NCBI GenBank assembly: GCA_016800925.1
Contig: JABCPU010000068.1
Span: forward strand, 124,001-188,000
Direction of reading: 5' to 3'
Origin: Suillus spraguei
Taxonomy: Eukaryota > Basidiomycota > Agaricomycetes > Boletales > Suillaceae
DNA: 64,000 bases
The position numbers and the translations under genes are program-made. Every line of letters starts with the position of its first letter. Position 1 is the stretch's first letter. Below, one piece after another: positions 11,435-23,009 of this stretch. Below the pieces are notes generated by a model. The model saw only the letters and a program-made list of their open reading frames with translations, was not told where the DNA came from and made no database searches.

Positions 11435-13664
11435 ATGATGCTGGGATCCCTCCAAATCTTTGGCTCCCTGTCGCTGCTGCAGGCAGTTGCGTCGCAGCAG
11501 ATTTGGGACATTGTGAGCCGATGCGACCTTATGCTGTTGTATGATGGATAACTTACACTTGTGTGCAGTGGCAAACTACATGGGATAGGAACATGCTATT
11601 CACTTATTTCCAGCACACAGACCCCGTTAACTTCGTTACCCCTGCCACTATTGGGAGCGCGAACATCGCCATCAATGATTCCTCGGTATACCAAACTGTG
11701 TATGGTTTTGGAGCATCATTAAGTAAGCTTTGCGGTCGTTGTCTCTGGACTGAGTGTTAATGATATCGTCCCAGCCGATTCTTCTGCTGAGTTGTTGAAC
11801 AACTTGAAGGCACGATATGTGTCCTGCTCGTTGTGTGTGGTGCACTGATAGTGTTCATTAGGCACAGAATTCTGAAAGTTACTGGCAACTCATGGATTAT
11901 TTATTTAATGGCACGTTGCTTGCCTTCAGATCGGCGTGGTATTCACCCCTTCATCATCAGCTACGGATGCTGCCAATTCAGCCGGGCTTTCCTATATCCG
12001 TGTTCCACTCGGGGCCACAGACTTTTCTGCAAATGGTATGCATTTGTCTGCTCTAACAGTTGATGAAAGAACTGACGAACAGGGTTATAGTCTACAGTTA
12101 TGACGATACAAGTGGAGACACTTCACTAAACAACTTTAACGTCAGTGCTGCACCATCTGACGTTTTCTCGGTTCTTCAAGACATTCTATCTATCAATCAT
12201 ATGACCAGATTCCACATTATGCCTTGGTCGCCGGTATGCAGACTAACTGGTGTGCCCATCAATCGCTCAATGATGTCACCTAGCCCGGTTGGATGAAGAG
12301 CGGGGGGACTATGCTTGGAGGCTCACTAAATATCCAATACATTAACACCAGTGAGCTATTTGAGTACACCTCCTACATTAATGCGCGGACTGACAATAAT
12401 TGCAGTGGCCAACTACCTCTTGAAGAGCGTGCAGGCATTCTCAGACAAGGGGATTCCCATTTACGCAATCGGTATCCAGGTACGTTCGTTATGGTTGACT
12501 CATTCCCTTGTATGATCGTCCCACCAGAATGAACCGGAAAACAGCGACTCCACGTACCCGACTTGCAACATGCCGGTGGCAACTGAGGCACAGATTGGGC
12601 TAGCTCTGCGCACGCTGTTAAACAACCATGGCTTCTCGGGTGTCAAGATCATTGGTTACGAGCACGATTGGGTGGATGCTGCCAACTACCCGGTCCAATT
12701 GGTGCGCGATCTTCCTGGGCTGATTTTTGTGCAATGCCGAGACGTTGGCAGATGCAACAAGCCGGAAGTGCCTTTGATGGAGTGTCTTTCCATTGTTATC
12801 AGGGTTCCGTCAGTGACCAGGCGTTATTCACCTCTCAGTATCCGAACAAGGTATTTTATTCTGAATTTCTGGTCAATTCTTCCCTCAGTGAGTTGTTTAG
12901 GAAGTGTACTTCACGGAGTGTTCGGGCACCCTTGGCAGTGACTGGTGGAGCGATATCAAGGTATTCATTTGGGATCTATCTTGCATCAGACGAAATGAAC
13001 TAATCTCGTTACCAGTGGTATATGGACAATCTGTATGTGGCCAGTTCCTGAACTTAATCATCTTCTGATCCTATATGGCACTTTCAAGCTTCATCGGTAG
13101 CATTTCATATGGTTCCTCCTCTGGATTGATGTGGAACCTCGCGCTCGATGGAAGCGGCCAGCCATCACTTCCAGGCACTGACAGCTGTAGTGGTGGATGC
13201 CGTGGTGTAGTCCAAATTAACAGCAATGGGACCTGGAGCGTAAACCAAGAATTTTATGCCATGGCTCAAGCCTCCAAGGCTATTCTTCCTTGCGATGCTG
13301 GTGGTCCGTGGGGCCAGCGAATTGGCGTGAGCGTCAGTGGTTCGCTTGGCTGGGCTCTTGTGGTTGGCGCCTACAAGACAGGCAGGGTTTTGTCGAGTGA
13401 CTTGAACAGGTACAGCATCGTCGTACTGAACTGGTAGGAATTCTAGGCTTTCGACTGCATGAAAAGATACTGATCCTTCATCAGGGATGACAGTGCATCT
13501 ACCACTGGAAATCCTCAGCCTGTGGAAGCCACTATTGAGTTCAGGGGTATGCAGGTGGGTGAACCTTTAATATATTCATGAACAAAGTTTCTTGATTATC
13601 ATCGTAGGCTACATACACGTTTCCCCTCGGTGTCACCACCCTTTGGTGGTATGCTTCGAACTAG
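11435..13664 (+). CDS. Secreted GH30-family glycosidase (endo-beta-1,6-galactanase-like)
   Basis: The start at 11435 gives a signal peptide, MMLGSLQIFGSLSLLQAVAS. Roughly a dozen exons follow: WQTTWDRNMLFTYFQHT, VYQTVYGFGASLTDSSA, LSYIRVPLGATDFSAN, FHIMPWSPPGWMKSGG, YAIGIQNEPENSDSTYP, FDGVSFHCYQGSVS, EVYFTECSGTLGSDWW, SSGLMWNLALDGSGQPS and a C-terminal beta-sandwich ending TFPLGVTTLWWYASN. IQNEPEN carries the family acid/base glutamate and YFTECSG the nucleophile. GH30 enzymes of this kind cut beta-1,6-linked side chains of wall polysaccharides outside the cell. Two joins are uneasy: near 11810 the donor is either GC or a GT nine bases later that adds ARY; near 11915-11964 the join into DAANSAGLSY is one base out of frame in my reading. 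So one exon edge is wrong or the 5' half is damaged. Confidence 0.82.
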
Positions 13665-14570
13665 TTGTATCTTGATATTTTTAATGTATTCCTTCACGTC
13701 CCTGGGTGGGTCTGGTTTCCTGCAAGCTTCCCCTGTGGCAGCACTAGTCAAGACGTTTCAGTGATTAATGTCAATAGAAACTTCAGCTAGCTGGGACCAC
13801 GCGTGCCATTGTCAGTATCCTTGTTCTGCGGCCCAAAAAACACCAGGTGTGATATAGTTTTATAATTACATCACTTGAAGTCTTGCACAAAGTCATACAA
13901 AAGTTCAGTGTATACGTCTTTCTAAGCTTGTGGACCACCCTGGCGAATAAACTGGCATGGCTACAGTGGCTTTCCGGGGTGTACGAGTTGACTGGCAGCG
14001 GTGTGTAGCACGGGGAACGACACAAGCGATTATAGCACGAGTCTGCAGGCAAAACGACACTACTACTAGTGATGTTATTTGGGTTTTCGTTGTGGTATTT
14101 ATTTGCAAGTTAGATTTGAAGGAGATACATATGAACAAGCAGGTCTACTAGTAGACAAGTCGTACATAAAAGATAGTTTTTTTATATGCAATAGACAAGA
14201 TCAAATCTGGAAACTACGCCTGTCCGTGTCCTCGGTTGCTACAAAGTCACATTATCTGAGTTCTCTTCCGTTCCATCCACCTCTTCGTCTTGATCACTGC
14301 CTGACTCGATCCCAATGCCGTTGGACCCATAACATGCTACATGCAATCAGTATAATGACATGCTCTGAAATATATGGAGGCCTGTACTGTCTATTGGTGC
14401 AACTTGAATAAAAGAGTCAGTGTTCACAATTCACCCCAAAGTCAAGATCTCATACCACATGAGGGCGGGATATGACCTAGTCGGGGTACGTGGCCGAGGA
14501 CTCACAAACCCTGCGTAAAAATGCTTCCTGATCGTGTCAGGGTCAACAAGCAGTAACAAGTTAAGCAAAC
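13665..14570. other. Intergenic region
   Basis: No convincing gene. Short overlapping frames on both strands show no family resemblance. Divergent relatives of the downstream repeat (gggcgggatatgacc, about 14463) appear before the regular array starts. Confidence 0.4.
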
Positions 14571-14945
14571 GAGATCACGCACCCTCTGAGAGCGGGACAT
14601 GGCCGTAGCCCCATCAGCGTCGCCTAAGAAGCTCAAAAGACGAAATCACGCACATCCTGAGAGCGGGACATGGCCGTTGCACCATCAGCGTCGTCTAAGA
14701 AGCTCGAAAGACGAGATCACGCACTCTCTGAGAGCGGGACATGGCCGTTGCACCATCAGCGTCATCTAAGAAGCTCGAAAGACGAGATCACGCACTCTCT
14801 GGGAGCGGAACATGGCCGTGGCACCATCAGCGTCGTCTAAGAAGCTCGAAAGATGAGATCACGCACAGGCTGAGAGTGGGACATGGCCGTGGCATTATCA
14901 GCGTCGCCTAAGAAGCTCGAAAGACGAGATCACGCACAGGCTGAC
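14571..14945. repeat. 71-bp minisatellite, five full units
   Basis: The motif gagatcacgc starts at 14571, 14642 (one mismatch), 14713, 14784, 14855 and 14926, an exact 71-base period. Each unit carries gagcgggacatggccgt, accatcagcgtcg and taagaagctcgaaagac with a few substitutions. The variable triplet after cacgca (ccc, cat, ctc, ctc, agg, agg) marks the units. Units are too long and have no spacer/repeat alternation, so this is not a CRISPR array. Confidence 0.93.
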
Positions 14946-15176
14946 GCGGAGAGCAGAAGGTACAGATCTCAGCTCAAGATTGCTAGCGAAGTTCCAGGAT
15001 CACATACAATTTGCTGGACATGAAAATTGCGAATAAGGAGCATTTCTGCATCAGTCATGTGATTGGCAGAAGTATTGTGTGCTCTTCGTTGTATACAAAC
15101 GAGTGATCTGAAAGCGTCGTTTGCATTCTCGACTTCTCGTCGTCAGGCACCATCAGGACCTAGAAAACAAACTTAC

Positions 15177-15877
15177 TCACCAATCAGTAGAGCAAACAGA
15201 CTCAGTCTGCCTTGTAGTCCGATATTCCACAGATCTGACGCCAAGGCGATTCACGGCGCTGCAAAAATGACATTGGTAGTCAATGTCGTCGCCTGAAACT
15301 GTGTTCTGTTGAATGGTGACCCTCATTACAATCTTCGTGCCTGGCTCGATGCTTGACCATTTGTGGCTTGTAAGCGGGGTTACTTGCGTGCCCTCGTCAA
15401 TGCATAAATCATACTCTCCTTCGTCTATATACCGTCTTTGAATTCGGGCTTCGATCGCATCGCGTTCAAACAGAACTCGGACCATGTTACTGAGTTGCTA
15501 AAGATGATTTTAAGAGTCAGCCTCCATGAGAACGATCTTGAAGCTAGCGAGCGGACCTGATATGAGGTGCAGCAGTTCACTGATATTGCATGGTGATGGC
15601 CTGTTGCGTCTACCAACGTCACACAGCCAAGCGCGATAGTCCCGGCTAAACGCGATGCAGATGGTACCGTGAAGGACTGTTCGATGTTCTGAGGACCCTC
15701 TTGACGCCTCTGTAGAAGGAAAGCCGGTGTAGAATTCTTCGAAACCTGGTTGACTGCTTGTAGAAACGGGATGAGAGAGGTCCGTGAGGATAGAACTATC
15801 GCCCCTGGCATTGTCGGTGGTTTTCGAATCGTGTTGTGCGCATCCTTGGTTTTCAAGGCGCTTTGAACGAAATGCAA
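15177..15877 (-). CDS. Ubiquitin-like-domain protein of basidiomycetes
   Basis: Two exons of equal length (15557-15877 and 15177-15497) flank a 59-nt intron and join in frame to give 213 residues. The N-terminal half is low in features until VTLVDATGHHHAISVNCCTS. After the join comes VRVLFERDAIEARIQRRYID, YDLCIDEGTQVTPLT, W...IEPGTKIVMRV and a Cys pair YQCHFCSAVNRLG. I know this layout from basidiomycete proteins annotated as ubiquitin-like domain-containing; their role is unknown. The pattern order, a beta-rich segment then an alpha segment RVLFERDAIEARIQRRYI, fits a beta-grasp fold. A longer frame reading MRFRFHRLEGL upstream could add an exon, so the start at 15877 is tentative. Confidence 0.68.
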
Positions 15878-15990
15878 TGACCTTTCCTAAACCCTCGAGC
15901 CGGTGGAAGCGAAAGCGCATTTCGATAGGTCAGAAGATAGGTAGTTGTCTTTTGTTGTTTGAAATTTGGCTACGAAAGACTAGAGGGTAG

Positions 15991-16369
15991 GTCAGAGGAG
16001 ATGTAGCGAAGTAAGGACGGGAGGAGGGCGGTTACAAGTACTTGACCGAATTAACATGAGGAAGCCATGTGCAGTACGGCATTATAGGATGAGGCTGCTA
16101 GCTGTGTACAACATTAATATTGCGCAACCCTAGCCCAAGATTCTACCAATCAGATTCATACGAAACCTAGGCTGCGCCCTCGGTGACTTTGTATCTACAC
16201 TTCTCCATATTTTGCCATTGCTGAGTTCGAGGGAAGAATTTAATGGAATCTGCACCAAGAATGAAACAGATGTGCTACCGAAAAGAGAAATTCACATTCC
16301 AAAAATTATTTTGGGAAGAACACACCAAAGAATCTGCCACCGCGAAGAGAAATTCACAAGGTCAACTGA
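15991..16369. other. Intergenic region
   Basis: Nothing gene-like is seen. It holds the upstream region of the ubiquitin-like gene and the 3' flank of the next minus-strand gene. Confidence 0.4.
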
Positions 16370-17546
16370 CTAAAAACCATCATCCATTTCCTCATCCTCG
16401 CCTTCCCCCTGATCGCTTGACTCATAATTCTCAGAACCGTCATCGTGCTCGGAGTCATCAGATGGGTTGTTACAACCTCTCGCCTCTTCTAGTCGCTGCT
16501 GGGCACCTTTCCGCTCTTTTTCCGCATCTCTGGTGAGCCGAAGGCCACATGCATTGCGTATCCCCCGCCCAACCCATCTGTCGCTCAGCCCTTCAAGCAT
16601 CAAATCACGAGGCTCCACGTCAATTTCATCGTCAGTGCATGCAACCTTATATGAAAGGCCAACAGCAGCAAAGAGCAAGCGTATACCCCTTACGAGCGAT
16701 TGTCGGTATGAGAGCATGGCCTCTGCGTCAGTGCCAGCAGGTCTCTCCAAGTCTCCGAACAATGTTTCATACACATCCACAACTCCTTCCTCGTATAAAC
16801 CTACTTTTCCACACTCCACACGGCGCCAATTTTTGCCATAGTTTCCATTCGAATCATCATAGTAACCCCAGCATATGGACTGCCACCCATTGTGCGCGTG
16901 CACATCTTGGGGCCCGCCCTGGCCAAGCTCTTCGTCGATGCCACCTGCATCGCCCGCCGTCGTAGTTGGCCGGCGTTGGATCTTGTACCCGAGCGAGTAG
17001 AACCACTCGATCTCTGACATACGCGCGCGACAGTAGTATTTGAAATGCACGTCGATGTACATTGGCGTAGTAGGTGAGTATATCCGGACATTGGATTCAG
17101 TAGATCGTGGCTATTGATCACAATTGATTTAGCGGTTTGAGCCATAATGCACAGTATCAGCAAGCTATACGCACATCCTCTTCGTCAAGTTCTGTGTTGT
17201 CATACAAAATGGTGATACATCTCTGGAGGGTGCCCGCCTCCAAGTCCATCTCCTCCTCGATCTGAGCAATACAAGTTCTGATCGAGTTGGAAAGCCAAAC
17301 ATCATCGGGTTCGACACCGTACCCATACTCATCTTCATCAGAGTCTTCCTCAGAGTCTGATGCTGATATTGTACGGTGTTTTTCATTGGTTCGGAGACGA
17401 TTGATGGAATAGTTGGTCCATGCTCGCTGCGTTGCTCGGGTTGGGTGAAGCAAGGGACCAAAGTGATATTCTGCTAGTTCAAGCCCCTGTAGATCGGTTT
17501 TAGTTGCTAAAGGATCAGTATTATCGATGGCACTGTTTGCAGGCAT
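16370..17546 (-). CDS. Acidic hypothetical protein, two exons
   Basis: Exon 17175-17546 joins exon 16370-17110 across a 64-nt intron (17111-17174) with no change of frame, giving 370 residues. I do not recognise the family. The N-terminus contains an acidic serine-rich run (SASDSEEDSDEDEYGYG), the centre has WGYYDDSNGNYGKNWRRVEC and a helical stretch LSYRQSLVRGIRLLFAAVGL, and the C-terminus ends in another acidic tail (DDSEHDDGSENYESSDQG...). Two acidic tails around a central domain suggest a nuclear or histone-contacting protein, but that is only a guess from composition. The long open frames and clean splice support a real gene. Frames on the plus strand at 16467-16965 are its shadow. Confidence 0.68.
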
Positions 17547-17838
17547 GTTGGAGAATGAGAAACGAGAACCTCGCAGAACCTACTTTACTAGTACTAGTTG
17601 AGTGTTTGGATCCGTATCGGAGCAGAACCGAAGGCCCGCGCGCCAAGACTGTTCGGCTCAGGTGTCAAGACTTCACGTGATCATGACATAGACCGTATTC
17701 AACTTGAACGTTCGAACTTCGAAGTCACTACCACAGTAAGAACTACAATTGTCCGTTATACATGCTTGTCATATCCTCCTCTCTTCGACCATCTCCGAGC
17801 GTCCAGATTATCCCCTCTGCCTATTGTGGAGAGACATG

Positions 17839-18321
17839 TCAATGATGGGTGAAAAACCCATCTCTGACATATCCCTTTTCGAGGTCCCTATTTCGTCGTT
17901 CAGCCTGAACAAAGATACGTTTGAGATGGCACATACCGTCTGACATTAGATGTCTCTTTTTTAGTGTATGTTCTATGCCACTTGTGCCAGGCTGCACGTT
18001 TGACGTGTCCATCGAGATGCTCATCGATTTCCGATGCAACTTTTGTAGTAACAGGATCTTTCTGTCTAGGAACGCTTCCTCCGCATCTAGATTTTGGAGT
18101 TGCTCGAGAAGGAGAGGAATACGGTCAACGACTGTAGACGCGAGCTCGCTAAGCGGGATGCAAGAGAAGCTGTTTCTGGATTGCTGCATGGCGGTTACGG
18201 CAACACTAGTCACTGGTGGCGAAAATAGAGGAGATAATACCGAGAATAACCTTGCAGTGAACAGTGGTATTGTCGGTGAAGACCAGAAGCTGGAACTCCT
18301 TATAGATTGAGGTATGTTCAA
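17839..18321 (-). CDS. Short hypothetical protein with possible coiled coil
   Basis: A 160-residue single open frame with no family I recognise. Residues about 55-95 (SELASTVVDRIPLLLEQLQN, LDAEEAFLDRKILLLQKLH) show leucine heptad spacing, consistent with a coiled coil. The first 40 residues are hydrophobic and serine-rich. The opposite strand carries an overlapping frame of 129 codons (17921-18310), so coding on this strand is preferred only because of the heptad pattern. It may be a single exon of a longer gene. Confidence 0.35.
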   Translation of the reverse strand: MNIPQSIRSSSFWSSPTIPLFTARLFSVLSPLFSPPVTSVAVTAMQQSRNSFSCIPLSELASTVVDRIPLLLEQLQNLDAEEAFLDRKILLLQKLHRKSMSISMDTSNVQPGTSGIEHTLKKRHLMSDGMCHLKRIFVQAERRNRDLEKGYVRDGFFTHH

Positions 18322-18432
18322 TCGTAACCGTCAGTTTCAATTGATATCAATTTCGATATTGTCGTGATTCTGAATCTGACAGTCGCATTCCAGGCTGTGA
18401 CGTAATCTAGAGACAACATTCTTGTAGGATAA

Positions 18433-19908
18433 CTACATTTCGCTCTTGGTAAATGGGCCTGATAACAACTCGTCGCGTGCCCTCCTCGCTGTATCATCAT
18501 TAAACTCTATCCGGATTGTTTCATCTCTAGCCCTGCATGCGTCGAGGCCTTTAACCACCCGGATTTCTCCTTGTCGTCTAGCTCTCTTTACGAGCTCTGA
18601 TGTACGCAGTAGCCGAAGATCCTGGTAATCAGTGAACACTCGCAATAATAACTCTGTCGACGGCTGGTCGGCAGACGGGCTATGCTTCCCGAGGAGCCGC
18701 ATTAAATGGTAGATGTCTTCGAGGGCTTGATTTGCACCTTGGCCCAGATGCTAAATACGATTATAGCGCCGTGAAAGTTAATGACGACATCACGTACCGG
18801 AGTGCTGAGGTGAGCTGCGTCGCCCAGAAGAACAATTCTTCCCTTAAACCATGATTCAAGCTCAGGTCGATCGTAGAGGCCATACTGGAAGGCGTCCATT
18901 TCGAATACTTGCAAGCATATTATGGGGAAACTCACCTTCACGATATTCTGGCCGGTCCTTACCAAATCTCCGGCCCCAAACCCCCAAACAGAGAGAGGCC
19001 CATTTCGAATTTCGTCCTGCTGCTCTGGGTTCTGGGTTTTCCAATCCTCTTTGGCCTCAGCTCCCCGAGTTGTGATGCTGATTTTCAAAATTATCAAACC
19101 TTGAAAAGGTAATTGAGGTGTACTTACGCCCATGAATACTTGTCCTCCGCAATAGGATACGCAATCATATGACGACCATCCCCATAATTGTTTACATTTG
19201 CAGGTCTCCCCTGATAGATAGGCGGTGTAGGAGACACCCCACCGACCTACAAACCACTCGAATATCAGCCTCCACACCAGGACGGTCACCAATGTTGGCT
19301 CACCCGCACCATTCCCGTAAATTCGGCCTTCTCATTCCCAAAGAGCGCAATCCTTGTATTGCTGTGCAACCCATCACAGCCTACGACAAAACTCCCCGTG
19401 TCCTTGGTACCATTCGCGAACGTGACTTCCACTGCATCATCGCTTTGCTCGAACTCAATGGCTTTGTAGCCCCACTTGATCTCGACGCCATGCTTCTCAG
19501 CCGTGTCGACCAAAAGCTGTCGAAACTCTGGACGCCTGACTCCCATAACAGGGAAGCCAAATCGTTCTCGCATCGTAGCTGGCGAAATGTCGTCGTCAAC
19601 GAGGATATCCTCCACTCCATCCAAGCAGGAACAGTGAATAAGCCTATCTGGAGAATGGCCGGGTATCTTTTCCAGGAAATCTGGAATGAGTGATAGGACA
19701 CGCATACCGTTGGGCTGCAGCCTGTGTCTAGCGTTTAGTACTAGAGGAGGAGGAGGTGCGTAGGTGCTTACGTGACGCCGAGTCCACCTTCTCCCAGGCC
19801 GGGAAGCCTCTCGTATATGATGGGGTCGTAGCCTTTCATCTTCAAGAAGATTGCAAGCACGGGACCAGCAATTCCAGCACCCACTATTATAACCCTGGTG
19901 TTCGTCAT
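18433..19908 (-). CDS. FAD-dependent aromatic-type monooxygenase
   Basis: Six exons (19772-19908, 19304-19721, 19128-19246, 18936-19077, 18798-18884, 18433-18750) join with every phase agreeing, giving 406 residues. The start at 19908 places the FAD dinucleotide motif right at the N-terminus (TNTRVIIVGAGIAGPVLAIF). An in-frame ATG at 20058 would add 50 residues and is less like the family. Later motifs are RRPEFRQLLVDTAEKHGVEI, VVGCDGLHSNTR (the DG motif that contacts FAD and NADPH) and RIVLLGDAAHLSTPHLGQGA with NQALED, the second FAD motif. This is the UbiH/salicylate-hydroxylase fold: it hydroxylates a ring substrate with O2 and NAD(P)H. Substrate unknown. The gene looks intact. Confidence 0.92.
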
Positions 19909-20058
19909 CTGCGAAGGCGTTAGGTATCGATGGTCAGTCGTGTCCTTTTCTGTTGGCCAAGTGAAAGGATTGGATTGGTGCTTGATAGTATGTGTCAGAC
20001 CGGGGTTGTGATCATCGTTGATCGTAGTAGGCATAGTGGCGGCCCGCCAATACCACAC

Positions 20059-20739
20059 GTGAGTTCAATTTAAGGCGTGCTAACGCAACTGTGGAGCCGT
20101 ACTACCAAATTCCCTGTACAGTCTCCTAACGCCCGGACAGCCTATATATGCACAAGGCACCGCGTCTGAACAATTCTAGTTATTTGTTGTGGCATATAAA
20201 TAAATAAATTCTCTCTCCCTGCCTGGCCAGCGCAAGTGTTCTGTAGATTTAGCGGTCAAATTTCCTGTGGATGCAAGTACACCCATGGAGAAGTCTAGCT
20301 GGATTCTAGCCTCGTTCTTACGGTCAACAATATAGCGAGTTGCATATATTAGGCAGTTTAGTACGCAGACAACTATGCATGACACTTTTCAGAGTGCAAT
20401 GCTATAGAGATATCCAAGGACTATTCAGAGGAGCTGAGGATGAAAAGACAATGGTGAATGTGGTATACAGATATATCTTATTATAATCCAATGTCCAAAG
20501 GGTGAATGGAGTGCTTGTACATTATGTTACAAGGTCCCTTGAACCTTCAAAACACACCACACAAAGTAGTGGATGTTGAGATCATGATCAACCTAGCACA
20601 GTGTGTACTACCCCTAAGTAACATCAGGAAAAACCAAGGTATTCCATAGCAAAAATACTATGATAGCAGTGGCATGATATATCAATCTGGTTGAAGTGTT
20701 TGATTGAAAACACTCACCAGCACCAAAAAATCAGTCTCA
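20059..20739. other. Intergenic region
   Basis: No gene recognised. It contains the promoter of the FAD monooxygenase (AT-rich run with tatatatgc near 20142) and the 3' flank of the HNH-like gene. Confidence 0.4.
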
Positions 20740-22086
20740 TTAATGTGCATGTATCCCATGAGGGTTTGTTGGCAATTGGTGTTCGTTTGTCATCAACCCA
20801 ATCAATGAGAGTCTGATAAGGATATCATCCTTGCCAGCATAATTTCTGGACAGCATTATGGGATCCTCATCAGAGAATGTATCATAAACCTTGTCTATCA
20901 TTTCTGCCACACCACTGAGGTGTAAGATGTGGGCAACTGCAGCATGAAGTGTAATGAGTCTGGGGTCAGGGGGTGGAATCCCAGTTTGAGAGTGATCCTG
21001 GAATTGGATTTCTGTAAACTCATTGCACCAACTCCTCTTTGGACTGATCCAGTGCACTGTATATTCATGCAAGGTGTTCTTCTAAGGGCATAAGTATCTG
21101 AAATTTCATGATAAGAATCCAACCATACTGTGGGGTGTAGACACCATGTGTACTCATCAAAGAAAGGAAAGCCTGCGGTGTCAACTGCAGTAGCATTCCA
21201 TTCTCTGGAGTATCAATGATACCAGCTACATCATCCATTAAACTTGCAGGGAGGTTAGCATAGTGCTTTATGATGTCAATTGTTGGCTGCAGAACAACCA
21301 GCTGGATGAGCATAGTAACTTGGCAGCTGAAGAACATACATTATCTTCAGAATGCTCATGAATGATGGGTCTTGGAATAAAATGAACAGCTTCAAGGTAC
21401 CCTTCCTTTTCACCATCATCAATAAGGGAATATGGACCCTTGAGTGTATTCAAAGTCCCACTGAGTGCACACTTGTCACCTTCATGTTTACTGATCTAGA
21501 TAGTTTTTAAATGAACATCCTGCAAAAACAAGATAAGATGCTGCAGCATACCAAATCCCAGAATCTGGAAAATTGTGAAATTGTAGGCACAGTGTCATCA
21601 ATATCTTCAGATGCACAGAGGGTGTGAGTGGAGATATCTGATTGTGGAGAGTCATTGGTTCTAAAGGGTTTTTTGACTTTTCTTCCATGAGCAGGAGCTT
21701 GCAAACAAATAAAACAACATACAAGGGCAGAGGAAGAACAACAGCCAATCTTCTGCCAGCTTTGTTAACTCAGAGGCAGAGGAATGGGACTCATTCCCCT
21801 TTTTATAGGCCACTATGATGGCAGCTGCTACATAGTGTAAACCACTTGATGAACCAGCTTGTTCTGAGCCCTCTATCATTGCATCTAATAGTCCAAATGT
21901 CTTGACCCCATGCACTGAGGTTAACATAGGTTCCATTTCCCAAAGAATGGCCTTTGCACAATGCTTCAACTGATCATTTGTCTCTGGTCCAGAGTCACTC
22001 ATCATGGCAAAAAGATCACTTTTGAATGAATAGTCATTTAATATGGAAGGAGTGCTTGCACTGGATGTATCACCATCAAGAGACAT
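20740..22086 (-). CDS. HNH-nuclease-like protein, probable frameshift
   Basis: Several exons on the minus strand assemble into a protein of the HNH-like type that is multicopy in Agaricomycetes. The N-terminal part is MSLDGDTSSASTPSILND and SGLHYVAAAIIVAYKKGNES. The core begins HEGDKCALSGTLNTLKGPYS and continues GYLEAVHFIPRPIIHEHS, where VH replaces the usual AH of the first catalytic motif. Then PTIDIIKHYANLPASLMDD, DTPENGMLLQLTP, FDEYTWCLHPT, NTLHEYTVHW and DPRLITLHAAVAHILHLSG. Between LLQLTP and FDEYTW the frame must shift by one base (about 21160-21185), which no plausible intron explains. So it is either a recent pseudogene or has a sequence error. Nuclease activity is inferred from the fold only. 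Confidence 0.6.
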
Positions 22087-22159
22087 GTTGAAAGAACTGG
22101 ATGTCAAACAGAATGAGTTGCGGAGCAAGCAGTGAAGTGCTGGTAATATATTAGGGGTA

Positions 22160-22178
22160 GCGACAGGTCACGTGTCGC
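22160..22178. promoter_or_regulatory. Hairpin with central CACGTG
   Basis: gcgacaggtcacgtgtcgc lies about 75 bases upstream of the HNH-like gene start. Its ends pair (gcgaca/tgtcgc) and it contains CACGTG, the palindromic site of bHLH factors. Regulatory use is unproven. Confidence 0.3.
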
Positions 22179-22533
22179 TCCGAGCGATGACTAATATGCT
22201 GCTGGGCTGCGCAAGGAGCCCGCGGGGCCTGGTCGTGCGTTGACTCAATGAGCATCTTTATACATTCTACCAATTATGATTATGACCACACTGGAATAGG
22301 AAGCATTAACGGATAGGAAGACTAATTACAAGGGAGTGGTGGGTGGGACTCTTGGGAGTACTAAAGAAACAAAGGGAAAAGAGCGAGGGTTTAGAGGATG
22401 CCGAGCTCGACTCGTCGGTAGGTCGAAAAATGAACGAAAGTGAGATTACAGCTATTTCCATATCGATAGGCTAAATTCCATTTTACAAACTCACCGCCTT
22501 TGTTTAGTTTTGGAGCGAGACAAACAACCTCCC

Positions 22534-23009
22534 TTACCCGATTGTTATGTCACATATTTCTAAATTTGAGCATAATGTCGTCGGGCTACAAAGATAGCAA
22601 TAGTACATTTCAGCTCCGCTATATAGCTGATGTGACTTGATATCTGGTGATGCTAACTCGTCCAGGTACATGTTATCGAGCGGGGCATTGATGAATTGAT
22701 TGGAGTCCGCCAACGTATGAGATCTCTTGCACATCAAAATACAGTATTCCATCAAGCGAGAGAGCATGAAGCATTGAATACCTGTATTCAGCATCTTCAA
22801 CGACTCTCGGAGCTGATAGTCATGGATCTTACCTCTGACCTCAAATGAAAAAGTTGTGTTGACAAGCACAAGATCCAAGAGGAGACCATGCCATTTGACG
22901 TCTTGTAGTTATCCAGTTGCCCAAAAAAATGTAAGACTTTCAAAAGCATGAGTGTCTGGTCCTCGTACCTTTTCACACATGAAATCACGCTTTCGCAAAC
23001 TCTTCTCAA
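22534..23009 (-). CDS. Possible exons of an unidentified minus-strand gene
   Basis: Two frames follow each other. 22534-22878 reads MDLVLVNTTFSFEVRGKIHD and contains LRESLKMLNTGIQCFMLSRL. Upstream, ATGTTGGCCATTGAGAAG near 23019 could start MLAIEKSLRKRDFMCEK with a GT donor after it. I do not recognise a family and could not settle the join. The stretch may be a gene fragment. Confidence 0.25.

Noticed and set aside
14571..14945. CRISPR-like array
   Set aside because: Units are 71 bases with no alternating unique spacers, and the organism is eukaryotic; it is a minisatellite.
16467..16965. Plus-strand frames of 124 and 138 codons
   Set aside because: Shadow of the acidic protein exon on the minus strand, which continues in frame through a clean splice.
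19169..19693. Plus-strand frame of 174 codons
   Set aside because: Antisense to the FAD monooxygenase, whose six exons fit the family in full.
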